Below, one piece after another: positions 32,728-42,760 of a stretch of 64,000 bases of DNA. Position 1 is the first letter of the stretch. Each line of letters starts with the position of its first letter. The notes under the pieces were generated by a model. The model saw nothing but the letters and a program-made list of their open reading frames with translations, did no database searches and was not told the origin of the DNA. Origin of the DNA: Eubacterium callanderi (GTDB lineage Bacteria; Bacillota; Clostridia; Eubacteriales; Eubacteriaceae); NCBI RefSeq assembly GCF_900142645.1, contig NZ_FRBP01000003.1:186001-250000 (forward strand), written 5' to 3'. The translations under genes and the position numbers were made by a program.

Positions 32728-35376
32728 TTACTGATTGTAATAGGCCAGGCGTTCCAGCACTTTATCCAGCATTTCCTGATATTTGCGCTGTTTTTCACGC
32801 TCGCCCTCCACGACCTTTTCAGGCGCCTTATCTGTAAAGCCCTTGTTGGACAGCTTTTTGTCCACACGGTCCAGCTCCTTCTCAAGCTTGGCCTTCTCGC
32901 CGTTCAGACGCTCAATTTCCTTTTCCTTGTCTACCAGCTCGTCCATGGACAAAAACAGCTCTGCGTCTTCGACAACAGCGCTCACATAGTTTTCCTGAAC
33001 GTCATCTTTGACAATGGCGGAGATTCCAGAGACAGAGGCCAGTTTCTCGAAGTAAACAGCCGACTTAAGCATCAGCTCCCCACGTGCCGCATTGTCTGTG
33101 ATGACAAAAAGCTGCGTTTTCTTGGCGTTTGGCACATCCATCTCGGAACGGATATTGCGGATGCTCTTGATACAGGCCATCAGGAAGCGGACATCCTCCT
33201 CTTCCTGCTTAAAATGCAGGGCTTCGTCATATTCCGGCCACTCAGACACAATGATGGCCTCGCCGGCACCTGGCAGGTAGCCATAAATTTCTTCGGTGAT
33301 AAAGGGAATGACCGGATGCAGCAGCTTAAGGATGTTGGTCAGTACCAGGTTCAGGGTGTACTGCGCCGCTGCCTTGGTGGTTTCATCATCGCCGTACAGT
33401 CTTGGTTTTACCAGTTCGATATACCAGTCACAGTATTCGTTCCAGGCAAAATCGTAAACTTTCTGGGCTGCGATTCCCAGCTCGTATTTATCCATGTTCT
33501 GGGTCACATCCCGTACAACGTCGTTCATGCGGCTCAGAATCCATTTATCAGTATTTTCCAAATTGGCAAGTGCAGCGTCCTGCTGATCCATGATATTTTC
33601 ATCCAGATTCATCAGCACAAAGCGAGCGGCATTCCAAATTTTGTTTAAAAAGTTTCTGCTGGCTTCCAGCTTTTCGTCCTGCCAGCGGATATCGTTACCC
33701 GCAGAATTCCCTGTGATGATCGAGAAGCGCAGCGCGTCTGCGGAGAACTGCTCAATGATTTCCAGCGGATCAATGCCGTTGCCCAGAGATTTGCTCATCT
33801 TGCGGCCCTGGGAATCACGGATCAAACCGTGGATATAGACATCGGCGAAAGGAACCTCACCCATGTTGTACAAACCCATGAAGATCATGCGGGCAACCCA
33901 GAAGAAAATAATGTCATAGCCAGTCACCAAAACATCGTTGGGATAGAATTTTTCCAGATCCGGGGTTTTCTCCGGCCAGCCCAGGGTTGAGAAGGGCCAC
34001 AGCGCAGAGCTGAACCAGGTGTCCAGAGCGTTTTCGTCCTGTGTAAAGTGGGTGCCGCCGCATTTCGGACAAACTGCCGGCATTTCCTTGGCGACAACCA
34101 TCTCGCCGCAGTCATCACAGTAATAGGCGGGAATCTGATGTCCCCACCACAGCTGACGGGAAATACACCAGTCGCGGATATTTTCCATCCAGTTAAAGTA
34201 AATCTTACTGAAACGGTCCGGCACAAACTGGGTGTCACGGTTTCTGACTGCCTCGATGGCGGGTTTTGCCAGAGGCTCCATCTTTACAAACCACTGCTCA
34301 GAAGTCATGGTTTCAACGGTAGTGCCACAGCGGTAGCACTCGCCGACATTGTGGACGTGATCCTCAATTTTTTCAAGAAGGCCCAGCTCCTTGAGATCCT
34401 CCACAACCGCCTTGCGGCATTCATAGCGGTCCATACCAGCGTATTTTCCAGCCAGCTCGTTCATGGTGCCGTCCTCATTCATGACATTGATTTCTTCAAG
34501 GTTATGGCGTTTTCCGACTTCATAGTCATTGGGGTCATGGGCAGGGGTCATCTTGACCACACCGGTTCCAAATTCCACATCCACATAGTCATCGGCAACT
34601 ACCGGAATCTCCTTGTTCACCAGCGGCAGGATAACGGTTTTGCCTACCAGATCCTTATAGCGTTCATCATTTGGATTGACCGCTACGCCGGAATCGCCCA
34701 GCATGGTTTCCGGACGGGTTGTGGCAACAATAACGTAATCGTCGCTGCCCGCGATGGGATAACGGATATGCCACAAATGGCCTGCCTGCTCAGCGTACTC
34801 TACCTCCGCATCAGAAAGGGCGGTTTTACAGTCCGGGCACCAGTTTATAATACGGCTTCCCTTGTAGATCAGGCCCTCTTCGTATAAACGGACAAAGGTT
34901 TCCTTGACCGCCTCGCTGCAGCCTTCATCCATGGTAAAGCGCTCGCGGTCCCAGTCACAGGAGGCGCCGAGCTTTTTAACCTGCTCACGGATACGGTCCT
35001 TATAGGTCAAAGCCCAGTCCCAGGCACGCTTGAGGAACTCCTCGCGTCCCAGTTCTTCCTTGGTTTTGCCTTCCTCATTACGAATTTTTTCAACAACCTT
35101 TACCTCGGTGGCAATGCTGGCGTGGTCCATCCCCGGTACCCACAATGCCGCATAGCCCTGCATTCTCTTGAACCGGGTGAGCACATCCTGAAGAGTGTCA
35201 TCAAAGGCGTGGCCCATGTGCAGCTGCCCGGTAATATTCGGCGGCGGCATCACAATAGTAAAAGATTTTCCGCCTTGGTGTACCTCGGGCTTAAAATAGT
35301 CCTTTTCCTGCCACCAGGCATATATACGGCTTTCTACGTCCTTCGGATCATAGACTTTTGACATTTCTTTTTTCAA
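32728..35376 (-). CDS. valS: Valyl-tRNA synthetase
   Basis: Charges tRNA-Val. At 882 residues it is of normal length. Class I signatures are PPPNITGQLHMGHAFDD (HIGH-type) near residue 45 and KMSKSLGNG near 530. The editing domain lies between (TTRPETMLGD). A C-terminal coiled coil (about 810-880) is rich in Glu/Lys/Leu. Cys pairs CGEM and CPKC suggest the zinc knuckle. The start is read as TTG because AGAGAGG lies eight bases before it; the in-frame ATG four codons later has no good site. No T-box leader is present in the 150 bases upstream, unlike many Firmicute valS genes. Confidence 0.96.
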   Translation of the reverse strand: MKKEMSKVYDPKDVESRIYAWWQEKDYFKPEVHQGGKSFTIVMPPPNITGQLHMGHAFDDTLQDVLTRFKRMQGYAALWVPGMDHASIATEVKVVEKIRNEEGKTKEELGREEFLKRAWDWALTYKDRIREQVKKLGASCDWDRERFTMDEGCSEAVKETFVRLYEEGLIYKGSRIINWCPDCKTALSDAEVEYAEQAGHLWHIRYPIAGSDDYVIVATTRPETMLGDSGVAVNPNDERYKDLVGKTVILPLVNKEIPVVADDYVDVEFGTGVVKMTPAHDPNDYEVGKRHNLEEINVMNEDGTMNELAGKYAGMDRYECRKAVVEDLKELGLLEKIEDHVHNVGECYRCGTTVETMTSEQWFVKMEPLAKPAIEAVRNRDTQFVPDRFSKIYFNWMENIRDWCISRQLWWGHQIPAYYCDDCGEMVVAKEMPAVCPKCGGTHFTQDENALDTWFSSALWPFSTLGWPEKTPDLEKFYPNDVLVTGYDIIFFWVARMIFMGLYNMGEVPFADVYIHGLIRDSQGRKMSKSLGNGIDPLEIIEQFSADALRFSIITGNSAGNDIRWQDEKLEASRNFLNKIWNAARFVLMNLDENIMDQQDAALANLENTDKWILSRMNDVVRDVTQNMDKYELGIAAQKVYDFAWNEYCDWYIELVKPRLYGDDETTKAAAQYTLNLVLTNILKLLHPVIPFITEEIYGYLPGAGEAIIVSEWPEYDEALHFKQEEEDVRFLMACIKSIRNIRSEMDVPNAKKTQLFVITDNAARGELMLKSAVYFEKLASVSGISAIVKDDVQENYVSAVVEDAELFLSMDELVDKEKEIERLNGEKAKLEKELDRVDKKLSNKGFTDKAPEKVVEGEREKQRKYQEMLDKVLERLAYYNQ

Positions 35377-35437
35377 TCTGCTTACCTCTCTCTATGTTAA
35401 TGTTTTTAAACCGTGATAAATTTTTCGATATTTTATT

Positions 35438-35466
35438 ATTATACCAAACCATCGGCTATTTTGAAA
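35438..35466 (-). promoter_or_regulatory. Promoter of valS
   Basis: Minus strand TTTCAA (35461-35466), 17 bases, TATAAT (35438-35443). Confidence 0.55.
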
Positions 35467-35487
35467 GGGTGGACTGAAAATTAGTTG

Positions 35488-35522
35488 TAAAATTAAAGAC
35501 CGCTTCAAAAATGGAAGCGGCC
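35488..35522 (-). terminator. Terminator of the fatty-acid operon
   Basis: CCGCTTC / GAAGCGG stem with a 7-base loop and a T-rich tail on the minus strand, directly after fabZ. Confidence 0.85.
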
Positions 35523-35530
35523 CTTTTTTA

Positions 35531-35956
35531 TTACTGCTGAACCGCGAACATCAGCTCACATTTCACAGCCTTTTCGCCGTCCACGGTTGCCAGCGCATCC
35601 GCAAAGCCGATCCCTGCCCGGAACCCTTTGAAGGTGACATCCAGAGTCAGTTTATCCCCTGGAATGACCTGACGGTGGATACGTGCTTTGTTGATGCCTG
35701 CAAACAGCGCAAGCTTACCCTTGTTTTCCTCTTTGGACAAAAGCAGCACCGCGCCCGCCTGGGCCAGCGCTTCAATGACCAGAACGCCGGGCATGACATG
35801 CTGCTGCGGAAAATGCCCCATAAAGTGCATTTCATTGGCCGTGACACATTTGACACCCACGACATGGTCGTCCTCCATCTCAATAATCTGGTCTACCAGT
35901 AAAAATGGATAACGATGCGGAATAATTTCCTGTATCTGATTTGAGTTTAACAGCAT
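35531..35956 (-). CDS. fabZ: 3-hydroxyacyl-ACP dehydratase
   Basis: Dehydrates beta-hydroxyacyl-ACP in type II fatty acid elongation. 141 residues of hot-dog fold with the active-site stretch GHFPQQHVMPGVLVIEALAQ (His and Glu) and IPHRYPFLLVD at the N terminus. The ATG at 35956 follows GGGAGG; longer frames overlap fabF. Last gene of the operon. Confidence 0.95.
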   Translation of the reverse strand: MLLNSNQIQEIIPHRYPFLLVDQIIEMEDDHVVGVKCVTANEMHFMGHFPQQHVMPGVLVIEALAQAGAVLLLSKEENKGKLALFAGINKARIHRQVIPGDKLTLDVTFKGFRAGIGFADALATVDGEKAVKCELMFAVQQ

Positions 35957-35958
35957 TT

Positions 35959-37194
35959 TCAATCCTCCCATTTCGCAAACGCCAGAGTTGCGTTGTGTCC
36001 GCCAAATCCAAAGGAATTGGAGATGGCACAGTGAATATCCTTTTTCACGCCTTCGTTTGGCACCACATTCAGGTCGCATTCGGGATCGGGCACCTGATAG
36101 TTCAGAGTTGCCGGCACAAAGCCATCCTGAAGGGCCTTAACTGTGATAACCGCCTCTACAGCCCCGCTGCCGCCCAGCAGGTGCCCGGTCATGGACTTGG
36201 TAGAGGAAATCATCAGCTCTTTGGCGTGATTGCCGAAAAGTGTCTTTACTGCCGCTGTTTCACCTTTATCATTCAAGGCAGTGCTGGTGCCGTGGGCATT
36301 GATATAATCCACATCGCTAACCGCCAGTCCGCCGTCCTTTAACGCATTTTTCATGGATTTTACTGCACCGCTGCCGTCCTCAAGAGGAGCGGTAATGTGG
36401 TGCGCGTCACAGCTGGTGCCATAGCCCACGACTTCGGCGTAAATCTTCGCGCCTCTGGCCTTTGCGTGCTCCAGCTCCTCGAGCATCAGGATACCTGCAC
36501 CCTCACCCATGACAAAGCCGCTGCGCTCCTTATCGAACGGAATGGACGCGCGTCTGGGGTCATCGCCGCTGTAAAGTGCGCGCATAGACTGGAAGCCCGC
36601 AATGCCGAGGGGCGTGATGGTGGATTCGCTGCCGCCGGCCGCAATAACGTCCTCGTAGCCAAAACGGATGCGGTGGAAGGCTTCCCCGATAGAATTCGTT
36701 CCTGAGGCACAGGCCGTCACACTGCTGGAACAGATACCTCTTGCCTGTAAATCAATGGCAATGTTTCCCGGCGCCAGGTTGACAATGGCCATGGGGATAA
36801 AAAACGGCGATACCCGGCCCGGTCCCCGGCTGTTCAGTGTTTCGGTGGATTCCTCAATCTTGCGCAGTCCGCCGACACCGGAGCCCACAATAACGCCAAA
36901 ACGGTCACGGTCGAGCCCGGAATCCTCAAGACCTGCATCTGCATAAGCCTGCCTGGCTGCAATGCGGGCGAACTGCGTAAAGCGTTCGTTAAACTTCATC
37001 TCCCGTTTACTGAAATACTGCTCAGTGTCCAGATCCTTAACCTCAGCGGCCAGCTTAACCTTGTAGTCACTGGTATCAAAGGCGGTGATCTCGCCCACGC
37101 CGCAGCGGTTTGCCTTTACGCTCTCCCAGGTTTCGTCAAGGGTGTTTCCAATCGGGCAGACAATGCCCAACCCTGTTATCACAACACGTCTCAT
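35959..37194 (-). CDS. fabF: Beta-ketoacyl-ACP synthase II
   Basis: Condenses malonyl-ACP with acyl-ACP. 411 residues. The catalytic Cys is in [10 protein letters not shown] (about 162), and histidines lie in [11 protein letters not shown] and [10 protein letters not shown]. The ATG overlaps the fabG stop by four bases (ATGA). It is the only elongation synthase besides FabH in this operon. Confidence 0.97.
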   Translation of the reverse strand: MRRVVITGLGIVCPIGNTLDETWESVKANRCGVGEITAFDTSDYKVKLAAEVKDLDTEQYFSKREMKFNERFTQFARIAARQAYADAGLEDSGLDRDRFGVIVGSGVGGLRKIEESTETLNSRGPGRVSPFFIPMAIVNLAPGNIAIDLQARGICSSSVTACASGTNSIGEAFHRIRFGYEDVIAAGGSESTITPLGIAGFQSMRALYSGDDPRRASIPFDKERSGFVMGEGAGILMLEELEHAKARGAKIYAEVVGYGTSCDAHHITAPLEDGSGAVKSMKNALKDGGLAVSDVDYINAHGTSTALNDKGETAAVKTLFGNHAKELMISSTKSMTGHLLGGSGAVEAVITVKALQDGFVPATLNYQVPDPECDLNVVPNEGVKKDIHCAISNSFGFGGHNATLAFAKWED

Positions 37195-37928
37195 ATGCTC
37201 ATACCTCCATCAATACTGAAGACCTGCCCGGTCATATAGCTGCTCTTATCCCCTGCCAGAAAAACGGTCAGGTCGGCCACATCCTGAGGGGTGCCGTAAC
37301 GTTTAAGCGGGATCTGGCTCAGGATCTCTTCCTGCACCTTTTCGGACAAAGCGCCACTCATATCACTCTCGATAAAGCCCGGCGCAATGGCGTTGGCGGT
37401 AATATTTCTGGACGCGAATTCCTTGGCGGTTGTCTTTGTCAAAGCGATGACCCCGGCCTTGCTGGCCGCATAGTTCGCCTGTCCGGCATTGCCGCCGATA
37501 CCGACGACTGAAGCCATATTGATGATTTTCCCCTTCTTTTTCTTTAGCATGACCTTGGATACATACTGTGTGCAATTAAAGCAGCCTTTGAGATTCGTGT
37601 CGATAACCCGGTCAAAGGCTTCTTCCTTCATGCGCAGGATCAGCGCGTCATCGGTAATACCCGCATTGTTGACCAGCACGTCAATGGTCCCAAACTCAGT
37701 GACCACCTGGTCCACCATCTCTTTGACCGCTGCGTTATCTGCCACGTTGCACTGGCAGATCATGGCACGTACGCCGAAGGCTTCGCATTCTTCTTTAACG
37801 GCAGCGGCCTTTTCAGCGTTTCCGTTGTAGTTGATGGCTATGTTATAGCCTTCCTTTGCCAGATTCAGAGCAATGGCTCTGCCGATTCCCCGGCTGGCAC
37901 CGGTGATCAATGCTGTTTTATTTTCCAT
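37191..37928 (-). CDS. fabG: 3-oxoacyl-ACP reductase
   Basis: An NADPH-dependent short-chain dehydrogenase of 245 residues that reduces beta-ketoacyl-ACP. Cofactor motif [14 protein letters not shown], and catalytic Ser-Tyr-Lys in [25 protein letters not shown] precedes the ATG, and it ends overlapping fabF. Confidence 0.96.
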   Translation of the reverse strand: MENKTALITGASRGIGRAIALNLAKEGYNIAINYNGNAEKAAAVKEECEAFGVRAMICQCNVADNAAVKEMVDQVVTEFGTIDVLVNNAGITDDALILRMKEEAFDRVIDTNLKGCFNCTQYVSKVMLKKKKGKIINMASVVGIGGNAGQANYAASKAGVIALTKTTAKEFASRNITANAIAPGFIESDMSGALSEKVQEEILSQIPLKRYGTPQDVADLTVFLAGDKSSYMTGQVFSIDGGMSI

Positions 37929-37942
37929 TTCTATCTCCTGAT

Positions 37943-38860
37943 TTAACGAAGCGCTTTACACACCGCTTCAAAAGTCTCCATATTTTCCACGTTCATCACT
38001 TTTACAGACCGGTCAGTTTTCTTGACAAAACCGCTGCATGCCTTGCCCGGACCCACCTCGATAAAGGTATCGACGCCCATGTCAATCATGCGGCGGATGC
38101 CCTTTTCAAAATAAACCGAGGAATGGATCTGCTGTACCAGTACAGCTTTCACAGGCCTTGTCTCAACATCGCCGCTCACGTTGGAAACCACCGGGATCGA
38201 CGGCGTTTTGATCTCAACCGTATCCAGTAAATCGGAGAGCTCCTTTGAAGCCTCCAAAAGTAATGAGGAATGAAAAGCGCCGCTGACATTAAGCGGCATG
38301 ACACGCCGCACACCGCGTTCAAGGAGCAGTGCCCTGGCCTTTTCTACTGCCAGGGTTTCACCGCTGATCACGATCTGTCCCGGACAGTTATAGTTCGCCA
38401 CCTCGCAGACGCCTAAATCAGAGGCATCTGTGCAGGCCTGCCGGATGGTCTCGGCGTCAGCTCCCAGCACTGCCGCCATCATACCGGTGCCCTTTGGCAG
38501 CGCGTGGGCCATGAGCTGGCCTCTTTTGCGTACAACCTTCAAAGCGTCCTTCAGCGTAAACGCCCCGCCGTAGGTCAGGGCTGTGTACTCGCCAAGGCTC
38601 AGCCCTGCGGTAATATCCGGGATAACGCCCTCCCTTTTAAGGCAGCGCGCCATCACATAGGATGTGATCAGCAGACAGCTCTGGGCATAAGCGGTATCAT
38701 TGATCCTGTCCTCCGGCCCTTCAAAGCAGCACCTGGCCAAATCAAAATCCAAATCATTATCTGTATAAAAATCCCGGACCTCTGGAAAAGCATCGTAAAA
38801 ATCCTTTCCCATGCCTGCCTTCTGGGCACCCTGTCCGGCAAATAAAAATGCAGTTTTCAT
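37943..38860 (-). CDS. fabD: Malonyl-CoA:ACP transacylase
   Basis: Loads malonyl groups onto ACP. 305 residues with [12 protein letters not shown] at the N terminus, the nucleophile in [10 protein letters not shown] (Ser about 90), and SGAFHSSLL carrying the catalytic His. The start codon overlaps the end of the preceding flavoprotein gene. Confidence 0.96.
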   Translation of the reverse strand: MKTAFLFAGQGAQKAGMGKDFYDAFPEVRDFYTDNDLDFDLARCCFEGPEDRINDTAYAQSCLLITSYVMARCLKREGVIPDITAGLSLGEYTALTYGGAFTLKDALKVVRKRGQLMAHALPKGTGMMAAVLGADAETIRQACTDASDLGVCEVANYNCPGQIVISGETLAVEKARALLLERGVRRVMPLNVSGAFHSSLLLEASKELSDLLDTVEIKTPSIPVVSNVSGDVETRPVKAVLVQQIHSSVYFEKGIRRMIDMGVDTFIEVGPGKACSGFVKKTDRSVKVMNVENMETFEAVCKALR

Positions 38861-39942
38861 ATTTCCTCCATCAGTCTGCTGGCTTCATCCACACAGCTCT
38901 CCATGATCTCTCTGACACTGGTCAGCGCCTTCATACGGTACGCGTTGGTTCCGCAGAAAAACAGGCCCTTGTCCGCATTCCCCTCAACAGCAGCTATCAG
39001 CGCGCTCTGAATACAGTAGGGCGCCTTTGCCGGATCGCAGGGCTTCAGACAGTCCACACATTTGTCCGGTGGAATACGGCCCTCGCGGGACAGCCGCTCA
39101 ATCAAATCTGTTTTCACAGCTCTCCCCGGAAAGCCGACCGGGCTTTTGACAATTTCGATGTCCTCTTCCTCTGCGTTCAACAGCACAGCCTTGTAGGCCT
39201 CCGCGCCGTCACATTCATAGGTTCCGATAAACCGGGTAGCCATCTGTACGCCGTCTGCGCCCAGCTTCAGAAAACGGGCAATATCCGCTCCGTCGTAGAC
39301 ACCGCCTGCTGCAAAGACAGGAATCTTCCGCCCAAACTTTTCTTCAAAGCCGGCGGTTTCCTTTTTAACATCCGCGAGAATCTCCTCAAGGGACGGGCAT
39401 TTGCCTTCAAGCAAGTCGGCTTCCTTAAATCCAAGGTGGCCGCCTGCCAGGGGCCCTTCAATGACAATAAAATCTGCGGTCCGCCCGTAGTGCTTATCCC
39501 AGGCTCTTAAAATGAGCTTGGCTGCCCGGCCGCTGGACACAATGGGCGCAATGGCGATGCGGTCATCCTCCACATATTTAGGAAGCTCCAAAGGCAGCCC
39601 TGCCCCAACGATGATGGCGTCCACAGCGGCGTCTGCCGCAGCCCGCACATAGGCCTCAAAATTTTTGAGGGCCGCCATGATATTAACACCCAAAAGTCCT
39701 CTGCCGCCTGCGGTCTCACGCGCTTTTTTTACTTCTCCCGCAAAGCCGCGGATATTGGCAGCCAGGTTGTCCGCCAAAAAATCGGGCTCACGATAGCCGG
39801 GATGGGCCATGGATAAAACACCCATGCCGCCGTTTTTCATCACATTGCCCGCCAGATTCGCGAGGGAGACGCCAACGCCCATGCCGCCCTGAATAATGGG
39901 AATCTCCAGCATCTTATCTTTAATCTTAACACTCTTTACCAT
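38857..39942 (-). CDS. Nitronate monooxygenase/FabK-family flavoprotein with a C-terminal Cys motif
   Basis: A 361-residue FMN-binding TIM-barrel protein paralogous to FabK, overlapping fabK by 17 bases and fabD by 4. Visible are QGGMGVGVSLANLAGNV, EGPLAGGHLGFKEADLL, FAAGGVYDGADIARFL and GADGVQMATRF. Unlike FabK it carries a cysteine-rich segment near residues 295-310, CVDCLKPCDPAKAPYC (C-x2-C-x3-C-x7-C), which could bind an iron-sulfur cluster or zinc. It occurs in fatty-acid operons of other Clostridia. It may be a second enoyl reductase or an unsaturation-related enzyme. The family is sure; the role is not. Confidence 0.85.
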   Translation of the reverse strand: MVKSVKIKDKMLEIPIIQGGMGVGVSLANLAGNVMKNGGMGVLSMAHPGYREPDFLADNLAANIRGFAGEVKKARETAGGRGLLGVNIMAALKNFEAYVRAAADAAVDAIIVGAGLPLELPKYVEDDRIAIAPIVSSGRAAKLILRAWDKHYGRTADFIVIEGPLAGGHLGFKEADLLEGKCPSLEEILADVKKETAGFEEKFGRKIPVFAAGGVYDGADIARFLKLGADGVQMATRFIGTYECDGAEAYKAVLLNAEEEDIEIVKSPVGFPGRAVKTDLIERLSREGRIPPDKCVDCLKPCDPAKAPYCIQSALIAAVEGNADKGLFFCGTNAYRMKALTSVREIMESCVDEASRLMEEI

Positions 39943-40882
39943 AGATCAGTTCCTGACTTTTTTTCTCAAAGGCCTTCTTATCTTCTGCCGCTTCCGCCAA
40001 AAGGGTGTCGATAATCTGTGAGAAAGGCTTGACTTCCTTACACATGGCTGCAACCTGGCCCATCATCAAAGAGCCGTTTTTTACATCGCCCTCCACAACC
40101 GCTTTTCTCAGGGAGCCCAGCGTCAGGCGCTCCATTTCTTCCCGCTCAATCCCCTCGCGCTCGATTTTCAGGTACTCTGTTGTCATGGCGTTTTTCAGAA
40201 CGCGCACCGGCGCATTCAGGCTTCTGCCTGTCACGACAGTGTCACGGTCCTTTGCCTTGATCACTGCTTTTTTGTAGTTTTCATGGATCGGGCACTCCTC
40301 TGCAAGAAGCAGGCAGGTCCCAATCTGAATCCCCTCTGCTCCCAGGCAAAGCGCAGCGTTCAGCTGTCTGCCGGAAGCGATGCCGCCGGCTGCAATCACA
40401 GGTACGTCCACTGCTGCGGCTACCTGCGGGACGAGGGACATGGTGGTAATATCGCCTATATGTCCGCCGGATTCGGTTCCTTCAGCAATGATGGCGTCTG
40501 CTCCATTCTGTGCCAGGCGCTTGGCCAGCGCAACGCTTGCCACCACTGGAAAAACCTTAACACCAGCCTCCTTCAGCGCGTCCAGATATTTGCCCGGATT
40601 TCCTGCGCCAGTGGTTACCGCCGCAACCTTTTCTTCAATTAAAACCGTCATGATATCATCAGAATGGGGGTTCATCAGCATGACATTGACGCCAAAGGGC
40701 TTGTCGGTCAGCTCACGGCAGCGGCGGACTGCCGCACGCGTTTCCTCACCCGTCATGGACCCGCTCGCGATGATACCAAGACAGCCGGCATTTGAGGCCA
40801 CCGCCGCAAACTCCGGTGTGGCAATATTCGCCATTGCTCCCTGGATAATGGGATACTTTATGTTCAGTAGTTGATTGATCAA
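39926..40882 (-). CDS. fabK: Enoyl-ACP reductase II (flavoprotein)
   Basis: Reduces trans-2-enoyl-ACP with an FMN cofactor, the FabK alternative to FabI. 318 residues with YPIIQGAMANIATPEFA at the N terminus, AEGTESGGHIGDITTM (FMN phosphate site), AAGGIASGRQL and GAEGIQIGTCLL. The start is TTG behind AAGGAG at seven bases. It follows fabH after a 130-base gap filled mostly by a MITE-like palindrome. Confidence 0.94.
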   Translation of the reverse strand: MINQLLNIKYPIIQGAMANIATPEFAAVASNAGCLGIIASGSMTGEETRAAVRRCRELTDKPFGVNVMLMNPHSDDIMTVLIEEKVAAVTTGAGNPGKYLDALKEAGVKVFPVVASVALAKRLAQNGADAIIAEGTESGGHIGDITTMSLVPQVAAAVDVPVIAAGGIASGRQLNAALCLGAEGIQIGTCLLLAEECPIHENYKKAVIKAKDRDTVVTGRSLNAPVRVLKNAMTTEYLKIEREGIEREEMERLTLGSLRKAVVEGDVKNGSLMMGQVAAMCKEVKPFSQIIDTLLAEAAEDKKAFEKKSQELIYGKEC

Positions 40883-40921
40883 TTTTATACTCCTTGCTAC
40901 TTTTTATGCATAAGATTTATG

Positions 40922-41012
40922 AATGGAAAATGAAGGAACAAATCGGCAGAGCCGATTTGATTATAATCAAATTTGCGGCGCAAATTCGTCCCATAATTTT
41001 TCATTTTCAATT
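40922..41012. mobile_element. MITE-like palindromic element, copy 2, inside the fatty-acid operon
   Basis: About 91 bp with ends AATGGAAAATGAA on the left and, read inward from the right, AATTGAAAATGAA (12 of 13 match). Interior hairpins are AAATCGGC / GCCGATTT and AATTTGC / GCAAATT. The right end abuts the fabH stop codon. It shares its ends with the element at 13328-13472. It probably forms a stable mRNA structure between fabH and fabK. Confidence 0.55.
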
Positions 41013-41951
41013 TTAAATTTCGATCAGCGCTCCAGCCCAGGTAAAGCCTGCGCCAAAGCCAGCCATGATCACCTTCATGCCAGGCTTCAGCAGTCCCTTT
41101 TCCGCCATCTCCGCGTAGGCGATGGGAATGCTGGCAGAGGAGGTGTTGCCGTAACGGTCAATGTTGACATAAACCTTGCTCCGGTCAATCCTTGCCTTTT
41201 TAGCCACATAGTCGATGATGCGGATGTTGGCCTGGTGCGGGATGATCCAGTCAATGTCGGCGATGGTGAGGCCGGATTTTTCCAAGGCCCTGTCCACTGC
41301 CTCCGACATGGCTTTTGTTGCAAAGCGAAAAACCGCATTGCCATCCATGGTTACCGGCCGGTGCACTGGAAGTGATTTTGTCTCCAGCGCCCCTGAAGAA
41401 TCCCCTCTGGCCGCCGCGTAAAAACAGGACTGTCTGGCCGGGTCTGCCTTTAACACCATGGCGCCTGCGCCATCTCCGAAAAGCACGCAGGTGCTCCGGT
41501 CCTCCCAGTCCAGCACATTTGAAATCACCTCAGCCCCCACCACACAGGCATGGTTTGCCTGTCCTGTTTCCAGTAAAGCTGAAGCCACATTCATAGCGTA
41601 GAGATAGCCCGAACAGGCTGCGTTGACATCAAACGCCATAACCGGCAGCTCCCTTATTCCAAGCTTTTCCTGGATCAGGCAGGCGCAGGAGGGCGTGAAA
41701 TTTTCTGGCGTAAAGGTCGCAGTGACAATACAGTCAATATCCTCCGGTTTCAGCCCGGCACGCTCAATGGCTTTGGCTGCCGCTGCATATCCCAGATCCG
41801 AGGTAGTCTCATGCTCTGCGATAAAACGCGCGCCGATTCCAGTACGGCTCCTGATCCACTCGTCGCTGGTATCAACCTTCTTGGCCAGATCATCATTGGT
41901 CACGCAGTTTTCCGGTACGGAAAAAGCGCTTGATAATATTTGTATTCCCAT
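41013..41951 (-). CDS. fabH: Beta-ketoacyl-ACP synthase III
   Basis: Starts fatty acid synthesis by condensing acetyl-CoA (or a branched starter) with malonyl-ACP. 312 residues. Catalytic Cys in NAACSGYLYAM (about 112), His in IIPHQANIRIID and Asn in YGNTSSASIP. GGAG precedes the ATG; it lies two bases after accA. Confidence 0.96.
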   Translation of the reverse strand: MGIQILSSAFSVPENCVTNDDLAKKVDTSDEWIRSRTGIGARFIAEHETTSDLGYAAAAKAIERAGLKPEDIDCIVTATFTPENFTPSCACLIQEKLGIRELPVMAFDVNAACSGYLYAMNVASALLETGQANHACVVGAEVISNVLDWEDRSTCVLFGDGAGAMVLKADPARQSCFYAAARGDSSGALETKSLPVHRPVTMDGNAVFRFATKAMSEAVDRALEKSGLTIADIDWIIPHQANIRIIDYVAKKARIDRSKVYVNIDRYGNTSSASIPIAYAEMAEKGLLKPGMKVIMAGFGAGFTWAGALIEI

Positions 41952-41953
41952 TG

Positions 41954-42760
41954 CTACGCTCCTATTTTTCGGAACTTCTCATAGCGTTCTGCTGTCAGCT
42001 CCATTGTCTTTTTCCGGCCCAACGCCCTGAGGTCACGCTCAATCAGAGCGTCCATCTGTGAGACGACGAAATCCACGCACTGCTCCACACCATCTTCCGG
42101 TTCACTGATGATTTCATCCACAATGCCCTTGCGGTGCAGATCCTGGGCGGTAAGCTCCATGACCTCAGCCGCCTCCTGCACGCGTGAATCGTCCTTCCAC
42201 AGGATACTCGCAAAGCCTTCGGGCGACAGTACCGAGTATACAGCATGTTCCATCATATAAATACGGTCTGCCACACTCAGGGCTAAAGCGCCGCCGCTGC
42301 CTCCCTCACCGATAACCAGGCACAGCACCGGCACTTTGAGGTCTGAAAAAACCTTGAGACATTCGGCAATGGCCGAGGCCTGTCCCCGCTCCTCTGCTCC
42401 CCTGCCCGGGTAAGCGCCGGAGGTGTCTACAAAGGTGATGACCGGCCGTTTGAATTTTTCGGCTTGTTTCGCGAGACGCAGCGCCTTGCGGTAACCCTCG
42501 GGGTTCATCATTCCAAAGTTGCGGTCAAGGTTCTCCTGGAGGTTGGTTCCTTTATTCTGTGCCAGAATGGTAACCGGCTGGCCGTGAAAAAAACCAACGC
42601 CCGCCAGAAGCGCCTGATCGTCACCATACAGGCGGTCGCCGTGCAGTTCCATAAAGCCGTCAAACAAGGCGTCTATATAGGCCTGAGCGCGGGTGCGTTC
42701 CGGACGTCTGGCCATCATCACCTTGTCCCAGGCCGTCCGTTTTTTGTTTTCTTCTGTCAT
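41954..42760 (-). CDS. accA: Acetyl-CoA carboxylase carboxyltransferase alpha subunit
   Basis: With AccD forms the carboxyltransferase that makes malonyl-CoA. 268 residues with TFVDTSGAYPGRGAEERGQA, VIGEGGSGGALAL and LSPEGFASILWKD. The ATG at 42760 overlaps the accD stop (TGATG) and follows AGGAG. A TTG one codon earlier is also in frame but less likely. Confidence 0.96.
   Translation of the reverse strand: MTEENKKRTAWDKVMMARRPERTRAQAYIDALFDGFMELHGDRLYGDDQALLAGVGFFHGQPVTILAQNKGTNLQENLDRNFGMMNPEGYRKALRLAKQAEKFKRPVITFVDTSGAYPGRGAEERGQASAIAECLKVFSDLKVPVLCLVIGEGGSGGALALSVADRIYMMEHAVYSVLSPEGFASILWKDDSRVQEAAEVMELTAQDLHRKGIVDEIISEPEDGVEQCVDFVVSQMDALIERDLRALGRKKTMELTAERYEKFRKIGA

Noticed and set aside
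35377-35530. T-box leader for valS
   Set aside because: Only about 60 bases separate promoter and gene, with no specifier or T-box string and no leader terminator.
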